DNA of 64,000 nucleotides from MW101C3 sp943367595 (GTDB taxonomy: Bacteria; Cyanobacteriota; Cyanobacteriia; PCC-6307; Cyanobiaceae). A model generated the notes under the pieces. The model worked only from the letters and a program-made list of their open reading frames with translations, was not told where the DNA came from and ran no database searches. Made by a program: the position numbers and the translations under genes. The DNA is taken from assembly GCA_943367595.1 (NCBI GenBank), contig CALRJS020000012.1, forward strand, positions 1 through 64,000, written 5' to 3'. Below are positions 15,316 through 23,881 of this stretch, in pieces. Position 1 is the stretch's first letter. Each line of letters opens with the position of its first letter.

Positions 15316-15923
15316 AGACGCAGCTGAAAGCCGTCGCGGCGGTGGAAATCGGGGGCACTGCCGGGGTGGGCCAGGGCCCAGTAGGAGAGGGCGCCGCCGG
15401 CCTGCTCCACCACGGCGGTGACTGCCAGCTCCAGCGGGCCGCCGCCGGGCAGGAGGGCGGCGAGGTCGCAGGTGAGGTCGAGCTGCAGAACGCCAGGCGT
15501 GCGCGTGACCCGGAAGGGCAGCGCCTGCAGCGCCGTTTCCGGCGCCATCCCCTGGCGGTAGCCGCTGAAGCGGTAGACGTTCCAGTGGCCGGCGGGGGAA
15601 AGGTTCACCTCCCAGTAGGCGTCGGCACCGGGACTGGCCAGGAAGAACTCCAGGCAGGTGGTCTGCCAGAGGCCATCGCGGCGCTGGGGCAGCGCTGCCG
15701 GCGCCGGCAGGCACACGCCCTCGAGCGCGCCCGCCAGCCGCCAGCCGATCTGCAGCTCCGCGCCGCGCCGCACCACCTGGCCGGTGAGGGTGAGGGCCGC
15801 CGGCGACACGTCAAGAGCGGAGGGCGCCACTGGGGGAGGCGCCACTGGGGACGACGCCGCCGGCGACGCCGCCATGAAGGGATGAAGCGTGAAGGCGTGG
15901 GAGTCCAGAGGTGGCGGGGTCAT
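15312..15923 (-). CDS. DOMON-like domain protein
   Basis: A 203-residue protein whose residues 45-200 resemble the DOMON-like beta-sandwich proteins of cyanobacteria: WRLAGALEGVCLPAP, TTCLEFFLASPG with YWEVNLSPAGHWNVYRFSGYR, and the end SYWALAHPGSAPDFHRRDGF. Such domains bind sugars or heme, but the ligand here is unknown. The first 40 residues are Pro/Ala/Ser-rich and contain a short repeat. Its start overlaps the stop of the phosphotransferase gene upstream by four bases, so the two are probably cotranscribed. Confidence 0.75.
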   Translation of the reverse strand: MTPPPLDSHAFTLHPFMAASPAASSPVAPPPVAPSALDVSPAALTLTGQVVRRGAELQIGWRLAGALEGVCLPAPAALPQRRDGLWQTTCLEFFLASPGADAYWEVNLSPAGHWNVYRFSGYRQGMAPETALQALPFRVTRTPGVLQLDLTCDLAALLPGGGPLELAVTAVVEQAGGALSYWALAHPGSAPDFHRRDGFQLRL

Positions 15924-17068
15924 GCCATCACCGCCGCGACGATCGCGCGGATCTCGGCTTCCTGCGCCTCGATGCTGGCGGCGAGGGCGAACTGCACCAG
16001 GGCCCGCTGCAGGTTCTGCCCCGGCCGGCGCACCTTGAAGTACACGTCACCGGCGAGATGGTCGGTGAGGAAACGCACCCCCAGCTCGAAGGCCAGCAGG
16101 CGGATCGCGTCGTAGAGGAAGGCCACGTCGTCGGGGGTGAGCATGGGGCGGGCCGCCGCCGCGTACCCCTCCAGCAGCGCCGCGCAGAAGCCGGTGTCGA
16201 AGCGCACCGCGCGCCAGTCGGCAGCTTCCTCCCCGGCGAGGTTGCAGGCCGAGCGCAGGCAGTCGCCGATGTCGTAGTGGATCAGGCCCGGCTTCACGGT
16301 GTCGAGATCCACCAGGCTGATCGCGGCGCCGCTGGCCGCATCGATCAGCACGTTGTTCACCTTCGGGTCGCCATGGATGGGGCGCAGCTGCAGCCGGCCG
16401 CTCCCCTTGGCGTCCTCCAGCACTGACGCCCACCGCTGCCGTTCCGCCACGAAGGCGGCGCAGTGGCGCAGCTCAGGGGAGGCGGGCGGCGGCGACGCGG
16501 CGCAGACCCGGTGGTAGGCCGCCAGGTAGGTGGGAGTGATGTGGAACCCCTCCAGCGTGTCCACGAGCTGGTCCACCGGCAGATCGCTCACCAGCCGGTG
16601 GAAGCGGCCCAGGCCATAGCCCACCTCACGGGCCTGCCCGGTGTCACTGAGCTGGTCGAGGCTGCGGGCGCCACCGATGAAGGTGGTCATGCGCCAGAAA
16701 TCGCCGTCGCGCTCCAGCCAGGGATCAGCACCCGCCTGCAGCGGCACCACGCGCGGCACCTCCCAGCGGCGGCCCGGGCCGGTCGCCGGCGCCTGCAGCT
16801 GGCGCTCGGCATGGGCGGTGAAGGCCAGCAGGTTGCGCATCACATCCCGGGGCTGGCGGAACACGTGGGTGTTGAGGCGCTGCAGCACATGGGAGCCGCC
16901 GGGGGCCCCCACCAGCTGCACCAGGTAGGTGTCGTTGACGTTGCCGCCGCCGAGCGGGGCGATCGCCTGCACCGGAGCGCCGAGCGCGAACTGCTCGGCC
17001 ACCGCCACCAGATCGGGCGCGGCGGGCGGCGATGGCACTGCGGGGGCACCCCCCGGCTCGTCGGTCAT
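15920..17068 (-). CDS. Aminoglycoside phosphotransferase-fold kinase (NahK-like)
   Basis: About 382 residues of the APH/choline kinase fold. A glycine-rich loop occurs near residue 42 (PLGGGNVNDTYLV), then the catalytic loop HGDPKVNNVLID and the metal-binding aspartate in SLVDLDTVKPG. Relatives phosphorylate sugars such as N-acetylhexosamines, or small amino compounds. The frame is open upstream of 17068, but the extra 45 residues look non-coding, so the ATG at 17068 (MTDEPGG) is chosen. It is followed in the same direction by the DOMON-like gene with a four-base overlap, which may point to a shared sugar-related role. Confidence 0.82.
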   Translation of the reverse strand: MTDEPGGAPAVPSPPAAPDLVAVAEQFALGAPVQAIAPLGGGNVNDTYLVQLVGAPGGSHVLQRLNTHVFRQPRDVMRNLLAFTAHAERQLQAPATGPGRRWEVPRVVPLQAGADPWLERDGDFWRMTTFIGGARSLDQLSDTGQAREVGYGLGRFHRLVSDLPVDQLVDTLEGFHITPTYLAAYHRVCAASPPPASPELRHCAAFVAERQRWASVLEDAKGSGRLQLRPIHGDPKVNNVLIDAASGAAISLVDLDTVKPGLIHYDIGDCLRSACNLAGEEAADWRAVRFDTGFCAALLEGYAAAARPMLTPDDVAFLYDAIRLLAFELGVRFLTDHLAGDVYFKVRRPGQNLQRALVQFALAASIEAQEAEIRAIVAAVMA

Positions 17069-17132
17069 GGCCTGCGCGGCAGCCTGTGCTGCGGATGGTG
17101 CCACCCACCCTGCCGCGCCGCCCGTCCCCGGC

Positions 17133-18680
17133 TCAACCGCTGGCCAGCAGCCTCGCCCGCCAGCGGTCGCTGAGGTCTTCCCCCAGCAGCGTGAGCAGGG
17201 CATAGACCACCACCAGCGCCAGCAGCTGGTCCCAGGCGAACGAACTGAGGCTCTCCAGCAGCTGGCTGCCGAGGCCCGTGGCGCCCACCAGGCTCACCAC
17301 CACCGATTCCCGCAGCATCACATCGCTGCGGTAGGCGGCATAGGCGAGGTAGGGGCGGGCCACGCCGCTGAGGCGGCCGTAGAGCAGGGCCAGGCGCGGC
17401 CCGCTGCCGGCGCAGGCCAGCGCCTGCTCCGTGGCCGGGCTGGCATCGGCGGCGCTCTCCAGCAGCAGGCGGCCGAGCACGCCGAGGTTGTGAAAACCGA
17501 GGGCCAGCGCACCGGTGACGACACCGGGCTGGAGCACCAGCAGCAGCAGCAGGGCCGTGAGCGGCGGCGGCCAGAGGCGGCCCAGCGCCCAGACCAGGCG
17601 CAGCGGCGCCCGCAGCCAGCGGGACGGGGCCGCCAGCAGCAGCAGCAGGGGCGCCAGACCCACCGCCAGGCAGGCCGCCAGCAGCGTCAGCCCCAGGGTG
17701 CCGCCCACCAGTGCCGGCCAGGGCAGGGCCAGCACACTGGGCCAGTCGCTCTGCAGCGGCGGCAACGGCTGCACGGTGAGCAGCGCCTGGGGCTGCACGC
17801 CGAGGGCATGACCCAGCAGCAGTGAGAGCGGCAGCAGGGCCAGCAGCACCAGCACCATCTCCCGCGCCCGCAGCCCCACCGACGGCTGCTGCAGACCGAA
17901 GCGCACGGGCATCAGCCAGCGTCGCCGCAGGTGGCCCAGGCCGGCCTCCAGGCTGAGCATCACGGCGAGCAGCAGCCACAGGCCGGTCCAGAGCTCGTGG
18001 AAAGCAAGTGACTGCATGGTGAGCTTCAGCTCGGTGCCGAGGCCGCCGAGGCCGAACACTCCCAGAACGGTGGCGCTGCGCAGGGCGCACTCCAGGCGGT
18101 AGCCGCCGTAGCTCAGCACCCCCGGCAGCAGGGCGGGGCCGAGCGCCGTGAGCAACGCGGCCGGCGCCGGCGCCCCTCCGGCCCGCAGGGCCTCCACGTT
18201 GGTGGTGGGCAGCGCGTCGAGCAGATCACTCAGCACCCGCGCCACCAGCGCCGCGTAGGGGATCACGATCGCCAGCACGGCCACCGCCGGCTGCAGCCCC
18301 AGCAGTTGCAGGAGCAGCAGCCCCCAGATCAGTTCATGGATGGAGCGGGGAACGGCCAGCAGGCGGCGGATGCCGGTGGCGGGCAGGGCACTGCCGGTGA
18401 GGGTGGTCCACACGGTGCGGGAGCTGGCCACGCCCAGCAGCAGGCCGAGCACCAGGCTCACCGCCCAGCTCAGCAGCGCCATCGCCACGGTCACCAGCAC
18501 CCCACCGGCCACCGAGCGCAGCACCACCGGATCCAGCGAGGGCGTCAGCGCCGCCATGGCGAACTGGCCGATCAGCTCCCAGCCCCCGCCATGGCTGAGG
18601 CCCGGCAGCACCAGCCCCAGCGGCAGCAGCACCAGGGCCGGCAGCAGCACCAGCAGCGGTGGAGCAACCCTCAACTGCAC
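17133..18680 (-). CDS. phnE: Phosphonate-type ABC transporter, fused double permease (PhnE-PhnE)
   Basis: A 515-residue inner-membrane protein with two permease halves in one chain. The first covers about residues 55-260 (GGVLVTVAMALLSWAVSLVL and the cytoplasmic loop with EALRAGGA). The second covers 300-510 (GGTLGLTLLAACLAVGLAPL and the loop near TEQALACAGSG, with LVGATGLGSQL). Single PhnE proteins are about half this length and work as dimers, so this is a fused pair. Its start overlaps the ATPase gene by ten bases. Substrate is predicted to be phosphonate, phosphite or a related oxyanion. Confidence 0.85.
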   Translation of the reverse strand: MQLRVAPPLLVLLPALVLLPLGLVLPGLSHGGGWELIGQFAMAALTPSLDPVVLRSVAGGVLVTVAMALLSWAVSLVLGLLLGVASSRTVWTTLTGSALPATGIRRLLAVPRSIHELIWGLLLLQLLGLQPAVAVLAIVIPYAALVARVLSDLLDALPTTNVEALRAGGAPAPAALLTALGPALLPGVLSYGGYRLECALRSATVLGVFGLGGLGTELKLTMQSLAFHELWTGLWLLLAVMLSLEAGLGHLRRRWLMPVRFGLQQPSVGLRAREMVLVLLALLPLSLLLGHALGVQPQALLTVQPLPPLQSDWPSVLALPWPALVGGTLGLTLLAACLAVGLAPLLLLLAAPSRWLRAPLRLVWALGRLWPPPLTALLLLLVLQPGVVTGALALGFHNLGVLGRLLLESAADASPATEQALACAGSGPRLALLYGRLSGVARPYLAYAAYRSDVMLRESVVVSLVGATGLGSQLLESLSSFAWDQLLALVVVYALLTLLGEDLSDRWRARLLASG

Positions 18681-19420
18681 GGCGGCGTGCCTTCGTAGAG
18701 GTCGGTCAGCAGAGCCCGGTGCACCGCGGCGATCGGCCCATCGAACACCAGCCGGCCCTGCCGCAGACCGATTGCCCGATCGAAGCCCTCCAGCAGATCG
18801 GGGCGGTGCAGGCTGAGCAGCAGGGCCCGCGGCGGCGCCGCCTGACGCAGCAGCAGGGCCAGCAGCTCCGCCGCCAGGCGGGGATCAAGGCTGGCCAGGG
18901 GTTCATCGGCCAGCAGCAGCACCGGGTCCTGGCGCAGCAGCCGCGCCATGGCCACCCGCTGGCGCTGGCCGCCGGAGAGAGCCGACACCGGCCGCTCCAG
19001 CAGGTGCGGCTCCAGGTCCATCGTCGCCATCGCCTGGCGGCAGGCGTCGGTTTCGAGCGGCAGCAGCAGGTTGAGCAGGGCCTTCGGCCAGCCCCAGACC
19101 GCCAGCCGGGCGGCATTGAGGTTCTGCTGCACGCTCAGCTCCTCCACCAGGCGCAGGTCCTGCCAGAGGGTGCCGATGCGGGCCTGCTGCAGACGGCGGC
19201 CGCGCCGTGAGCGGGCCGGCGGCCGGCCCTCCCACAGCACCTCACCGTGCTGCGCTGGCAGCAGCCCATTGGCCACCGCCAGCAGGGTGCTCTTGCCGGC
19301 GCCGCTGGCCCCGAGCAACGCCACCCGCTCGCCCTGGCGGACGGTGAGGTCAATGCCCTCCAGCCGCGGTCGCGGTTGGCCCGGCACCGTGATGCCACGC
19401 AGTTCGAGCACCGGGTTCAT
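18671..19420 (-). CDS. phnC: Phosphonate-type ABC transporter ATP-binding protein
   Basis: A 249-residue ATPase with Walker A (GASGAGKS near 36), signature (LSGGQRQRVAMARL) and Walker B followed by D-loop (LLLADEPLASLD). It belongs with the binding protein upstream (ten bases between) and the fused permease downstream (ten-base overlap), a full phnD-phnC-phnE operon read leftward. The family's substrates include phosphonates and phosphite. The gene's position next to selenium genes leaves other oxyanions possible. Confidence 0.9.
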   Translation of the reverse strand: MNPVLELRGITVPGQPRPRLEGIDLTVRQGERVALLGASGAGKSTLLAVANGLLPAQHGEVLWEGRPPARSRRGRRLQQARIGTLWQDLRLVEELSVQQNLNAARLAVWGWPKALLNLLLPLETDACRQAMATMDLEPHLLERPVSALSGGQRQRVAMARLLRQDPVLLLADEPLASLDPRLAAELLALLLRQAAPPRALLLSLHRPDLLEGFDRAIGLRQGRLVFDGPIAAVHRALLTDLYEGTPPCS

Positions 19421-19430
19421 CGGTGCGTCC

Positions 19431-20372
19431 TCAGCGGATCTTGCCGATCTGACGGCCCACCTGCTCGATGCGGGCGTAATCGGCGGCCTTGGCGGGGATG
19501 AACCGCTGGGCGCCGAACAGGGAAAGGATCTGCTTCTGCTCGGGGTCGGTGGTCCGCCAGCTGAGGATCGCCGTCCGCAGCCGGTTGCTGAAGCCCTTGC
19601 CGAAGCGCTTGTCCAGATCGGGCTGGGCGAGCCAGTGGTAGTTGGGGTAGCCGGGGGTTTTCCAGATCTGGAACACCTTGGCGCGGTTGACCTTGCCCTC
19701 GCTGATGTTGCTGCGCCACACCTCTTCGCTCACGGCGCCGGCCTGGTAGGCACCGCTCTGCACCAGGGCGATGGCGGTGTCATGGCTGCTGCTGAAGCCG
19801 GGGGCGCCGCCGGCGAAATCACTGAGCTTGACCCCGGCCTGATTCAGGTAGTACTGGGGCATCAGGCGGCCGGAGGTGGAGCTGTCCGAGGCGAAGGTGA
19901 AACGCTTGCCCTTCAGCTCCGTCAGCCCCCTCACGTTGGAGATCGGCTTGAGGCCGCTGCTGGTGTTGGCGATGAAGACGCTCTGGAACGAGGCATCGAT
20001 GTCGCGCTGGGCGACCACCTGAGCGCCGGGCTTCTGCAGGCGCGCCTGCACACCGGTGAGACTGCCGAACCAGACCAGATCCAGGCCGCCGGTGCGGAAG
20101 GCGGTGACGGCGGCGGCGTAGTTCACCACCGGCACGTAGGTGACCTTCACGCCCAGCTGACGGCTGAGTTCATTGGCCACCAGCGGGTAGAGCCGGTTGA
20201 GCACCTCCGGCTTCTGGTCGGGGATCGCACCGATGCGCAGCACCTTGGTGTTCTGCTGCGCCTTCGCCTCGCTCAGCAGCGACGGCAGGGGGCCGCCGGC
20301 GGGGGCCAGGGCCGGCAGCAGCGCCAGGGAGAGACCCACCAGCGCAGCGGTGGCACGGATGCGGAACGTCAT
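19431..20372 (-). CDS. phnD: Phosphate/phosphite/phosphonate ABC transporter substrate-binding protein
   Basis: A 313-residue PhnD-type binding protein. An N-terminal signal peptide (ATAALVGLSLALLPALAPAGG) is followed by the mature domain starting LRIGAIPDQKPEVLNRLYPL. The SFQSVFIANTSSGLK and FASDSSTSGRLMPQYYL segments are characteristic, the latter holding the Ser/Thr residues that bind the oxyanion in PhnD/PtxB proteins. The frame runs open far upstream on the strand opposite selU, so I took the ATG at 20372 before the signal peptide. First gene of the transporter operon; divergent from selU. Confidence 0.9.
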   Translation of the reverse strand: MTFRIRATAALVGLSLALLPALAPAGGPLPSLLSEAKAQQNTKVLRIGAIPDQKPEVLNRLYPLVANELSRQLGVKVTYVPVVNYAAAVTAFRTGGLDLVWFGSLTGVQARLQKPGAQVVAQRDIDASFQSVFIANTSSGLKPISNVRGLTELKGKRFTFASDSSTSGRLMPQYYLNQAGVKLSDFAGGAPGFSSSHDTAIALVQSGAYQAGAVSEEVWRSNISEGKVNRAKVFQIWKTPGYPNYHWLAQPDLDKRFGKGFSNRLRTAILSWRTTDPEQKQILSLFGAQRFIPAKAADYARIEQVGRQIGKIR

Positions 20373-20627
20373 CGGTGAGAAGGGATCGGAGGGAAGGATC
20401 GGGGCAGGAGACGGAGGCCCAGGCCGGCGTCTCGGCAGGCAGGCGGCTGAACAGGCAACTGCTGTGGAAAACGCACAGGCAGCTCGCAGCACAGCGGAGC
20501 GAGGAGACACGAGGAGGTGACCGGGGAGGTGACCGAGGAGCAACCCATCGCGCTGCCCGGGGTGCCGTGCAAGCCCGGAGTGCCGTGCAAGCAAGGTGAG
20601 CCGCAGCAGGGCGGCCCTGGAGCCACT

Positions 20628-21677
20628 ATGGCGCTCACGACGTCGTGCCCCGGGTTGGCGATGGTGGTGCCCCAGCCGATCGAGCGCTTCCTGCAGGAGA
20701 CGGGGCCGCTGCTGGATGTGCGCACCCCGGCGGAATTCGCCCAGGGCCACATCCCCGGCGCCGTCAACCTGCCGCTGTTCAGCGATGCCGAACGGGCGGA
20801 GGTGGGCACGCTCTACAAGCAGCAGGGGCGCCAGGCGGCGGTGCTGCATGGCCTGGCGGTGGTGGGCCCGCGCCTGCAGGCGCTCGCGGCGGATCTGGCC
20901 GCCTGCAGCGCCGCCGCCCAGGGGGCACCGCTGCGGCTCACCTGCTGGCGGGGGGGCATGCGCTCCGGCAGCGTGGCCCTGCTGGCCGAGAGCCTGGAGC
21001 TGCCGGTGCAGGTGCTGCGCGGCGGCTACAAGAGCTTCCGGCGCTGGGCGCTGGAGCTGTTCGAGCGGCCCTGGCCACTGCGCCTGCTGGGGGGCCGCAC
21101 CGGCTGCGGCAAGACCGAGCTGCTGCTGGCCCTGCAGCGGCGCGGGGTCGCCGTGGTGGACCTCGAAGGCCTCGCCAACCACCGCGGCAGCAGCTTCGGC
21201 GGGCTCGGGCTGCCGCAGCAACCCAGCACGGAGCACTACGAAAACCAGCTGGCCATGGCCTTGCGGGCGCTGGAGGGGGCGGCGGCGATCTGGCTGGAGG
21301 CGGAGAGCGCCATGGTCGGCCGTTGCCGCATCCCGGCCGGCCTCTGGCGTCAGATGAAGGAGGCACCGGTGCTGGAAGTGCAACGGCCGCTGGAGCAGCG
21401 GTTGGCCCACCTGGTGGCGGTCTACGGCCAGCACGACCCGGACGCGGTGGCAGAGGCCACCCGTCGCATCGCCAGGCGGCTGGGCCCCCAGCGCACAGCC
21501 ATCGCCCTGGAGGCGATCGCCAACGGGGAGGCGGCCGAAGCCTGCCGGCAGATGCTCGACTACTACGACCGCTGCTACGACCACGACCTCAGCGGTCGTG
21601 GCGGCGCCAGCGTGGAGCTGGGGGAACAGAGCCCGGAGCAGGCCGCCGCTCAGTTGCTGGCGGACGGCCTGATCTAA
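20628..21677 (+). CDS. mnmH: tRNA 2-selenouridine synthase SelU (MnmH)
   Basis: Replaces sulfur by selenium in the wobble 2-thiouridine of tRNAs, using selenophosphate. An N-terminal rhodanese domain holds the reactive Cys106 (TCWRGGMRSGS), and a P-loop domain follows (GGRTGCGKTELL near 155, WLEAESAMVGR near 225). The frame continues upstream into short duplicated sequence (two GTGCCGTGCAAGC copies near 20561-20592), so the ATG at 20628 is preferred. It converges on selD with a four-base overlap of the stop regions; the two enzymes act in sequence. Confidence 0.93.
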   Translation: MALTTSCPGLAMVVPQPIERFLQETGPLLDVRTPAEFAQGHIPGAVNLPLFSDAERAEVGTLYKQQGRQAAVLHGLAVVGPRLQALAADLAACSAAAQGAPLRLTCWRGGMRSGSVALLAESLELPVQVLRGGYKSFRRWALELFERPWPLRLLGGRTGCGKTELLLALQRRGVAVVDLEGLANHRGSSFGGLGLPQQPSTEHYENQLAMALRALEGAAAIWLEAESAMVGRCRIPAGLWRQMKEAPVLEVQRPLEQRLAHLVAVYGQHDPDAVAEATRRIARRLGPQRTAIALEAIANGEAAEACRQMLDYYDRCYDHDLSGRGGASVELGEQSPEQAAAQLLADGLI

Positions 21678-23827
21678 GCCAGCACCCGGCCGATCAGAGC
21701 AGCTGCGCCGAAGCCGGCCACCCGCAGGTCCTGCAGGGCGGCAGCGGCATGGCTGGCTGGCAGCGCCGCCAGCAGCGGGCCGCAGGTCTGGGGATCGATC
21801 AGCAGGGCCCGGTGGGCGGGCTCAGGGCCGTCCGGTCCAGGGCCTTCCAGCTGCACCGCACCGTCCAGCAGCGCCAGGGCGGCAGCGTTGGCGGGGGCCA
21901 GGCTGCTGGCCACACCGGCGGCCAGCAGCTCCAGGGCACCGGGCAGCGCCGGCACGGCGGCCCAGTCGAGGGCGACACGCACGGCCGGGCTGGCGGCAAT
22001 CATCTCGCCAAGGTGGCCGAGCAACCCGAAGCCGGTCACATCGGTGCAGGCCCGGCAGCCGTGGCGCGCCAGCAGCGGCAGCAGCGGCGCCTGGCTCTGC
22101 TGCAGCACCGCCAGCGCCTGCTCGATCCAGGCGGGATCGGCGGCCGCCGCCATCGCCGCCGCAAACAGCACGCCACTGCCGAGCGGGCGGCTGAGCAGCA
22201 GCACATCGCCCGGCTGGAGCGGGCCCTTGCGCCAGAACTGCGCCGGCGCCACCCGGCCGTTGACCGTGAGCGCCAGGCTGAGCCCGGCACCATCGCGGCC
22301 CTCCAGGGTGTGCCCGCCCAGCAGCACGGCCCCCTGCGGCTCCAGCACGGAACACACCCCCGCCAGGGTCTGCACCAGCAGCTCTTCCTGCACGGCCGCC
22401 GCCGCGGCCGGCAGGGTCACCAGCGCCTGGGCGCTCTCCACCGGCGCCCCACAGGCCCAGAGGTCGCTGCAGGCATGCAGGGTGGTGAGGCGGGCGTTGA
22501 GCCAGGGGTCGTCCACCAGGGCCGGGAAGCCATCGACGCTCTGCAGCAGCAGCGCGCCGTCGTGGAGCCGGGCCACCAGGGCGGCGTCATCGGCGGGGAC
22601 GGCAGCCGCGACGAGTCGCCCCAGGGCCGCCTGCAGCGGGGCGGCGGGCAGCTTGGCGGCGCAGCCGCGGCAGGGCATGGGCTCCGCCGCAGGGGCGGCA
22701 CCCATCGGCTGCAGAGCGGTGAAGCGGTCCATGAACGCCTGGTCGATGGCCTGCTTCCAGTGCCACAGCCAGCGGTGCGGACCGATCGCCAGCGGCCCGA
22801 ACAGGGCCAGGGCCCGTGGACCGGCCGGATGCCAGCCGCCATCGCCGAGCAGTTGCAGGGCGAACGGCTGGGGCCGCCAGGGCCGCAGGGGGCGACCGGG
22901 GCTGTCGATGCTGCGTTTCAGGTTGGCCGCCAGCACCGGCGCGGCCCGCACCGCCCAGACCCCCGACGGAGGACGGGGCCGGCCATCGATCAGGCCGCAG
23001 TCGCCGCAGGCGAACAGGCCGGGGTGGCCCATCACCTCCAGGCTGGGCGCCGTGCGGACACGGCCGCTGCCGGGATCGACCGGCAGGCCGGCAGCGGCCA
23101 GCCAGTCAGGCGCCAGGCTGCCGGTGCAGGCCAGATCTGCCGCAGCCTGCTCCGGCGCCTGGCGCTCCAGCGGAATCGCCGCCGCCGCCAGCAACCGCTC
23201 ACCGGCGCGGTTGGCGGCCACCGACCCCAGCTGCAGCCCCTGGCCCCGCAGCAGCAGGCGGGGCCGCCGCCCACGGGCGCGGAAGGCCAGCGCCAGCTCC
23301 ACCGCCGCCGCGCCACCACCGCGCAGCACGGGGCCTTCCGCCGCTGCATAGCCATCAGCCCAGGCCAGGAAGGGTTCGAGCGGCTTCACCGCCATGGCGC
23401 CGGCGCACGGCGCCGTGACGGCACCCACATCCAGGCTGAGCCGCCCAAAGCGCAGCGCCGGCCGGCCGGCCAGCAACAGCTCCTGCTCGGCCAGATCCAG
23501 CCCGGTGATCTCGGCCTGCACGAAGGTGACGCCGGCCAGCCAGCAGAGGCGGCGCAGATCGATGGCGGCGGCGCCAGCGGGCACCAGACCCGCCACCACG
23601 GCGGGCACCAGGCCGGAATAGAGCGCGGTGCTGCCGCGGCTCACCAGCGTGATCAAGGCAGCGGCCGGGCGCTGGGCAGGCCGCATCACCCAGCGGCGCA
23701 GCAGCAGGGCGTGGCTGTGGCCCCCTCCCGCCAGCACCAGGTGCAGCCGGGGCGGGGCAGAAAGCCCGGGCACGGGCGTCGTCCGGCGCAGATGCCGCCA
23801 TTGTGGCCACGCCTGGGCCGTGAACAA
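21674..23827 (-). CDS. selD: Flavoprotein (NDH-2-like) fused to selenide, water dikinase SelD
   Basis: SelD makes selenophosphate from selenide and ATP. The 717-residue protein is a fusion. Residues 25-370 are an FAD/NAD(P)-binding oxidoreductase (VLAGGGHSHALLLRRW at the N-terminus, GLFACGDCGLI near 285). Residues 380-717 are SelD (PCRGCAAKLP with the catalytic Cys, then LHACSDLWACG, LLGGHTLEG, CTDVTGFGLLGHLGEM and DPQTCGPLL). The active-site residue is Cys, not selenocysteine. Such fusions are common in cyanobacteria, and the flavoprotein half may supply reduced selenium. Paired with selU. Confidence 0.93.
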   Translation of the reverse strand: MFTAQAWPQWRHLRRTTPVPGLSAPPRLHLVLAGGGHSHALLLRRWVMRPAQRPAAALITLVSRGSTALYSGLVPAVVAGLVPAGAAAIDLRRLCWLAGVTFVQAEITGLDLAEQELLLAGRPALRFGRLSLDVGAVTAPCAGAMAVKPLEPFLAWADGYAAAEGPVLRGGGAAAVELALAFRARGRRPRLLLRGQGLQLGSVAANRAGERLLAAAAIPLERQAPEQAAADLACTGSLAPDWLAAAGLPVDPGSGRVRTAPSLEVMGHPGLFACGDCGLIDGRPRPPSGVWAVRAAPVLAANLKRSIDSPGRPLRPWRPQPFALQLLGDGGWHPAGPRALALFGPLAIGPHRWLWHWKQAIDQAFMDRFTALQPMGAAPAAEPMPCRGCAAKLPAAPLQAALGRLVAAAVPADDAALVARLHDGALLLQSVDGFPALVDDPWLNARLTTLHACSDLWACGAPVESAQALVTLPAAAAAVQEELLVQTLAGVCSVLEPQGAVLLGGHTLEGRDGAGLSLALTVNGRVAPAQFWRKGPLQPGDVLLLSRPLGSGVLFAAAMAAAADPAWIEQALAVLQQSQAPLLPLLARHGCRACTDVTGFGLLGHLGEMIAASPAVRVALDWAAVPALPGALELLAAGVASSLAPANAAALALLDGAVQLEGPGPDGPEPAHRALLIDPQTCGPLLAALPASHAAAALQDLRVAGFGAAALIGRVLA

Positions 23828-23881
23828 ATTCCACGCCGCCGCCTGGCGGGTGGCGGGATTCGGCGGGTGGGGTCAGAGTCG

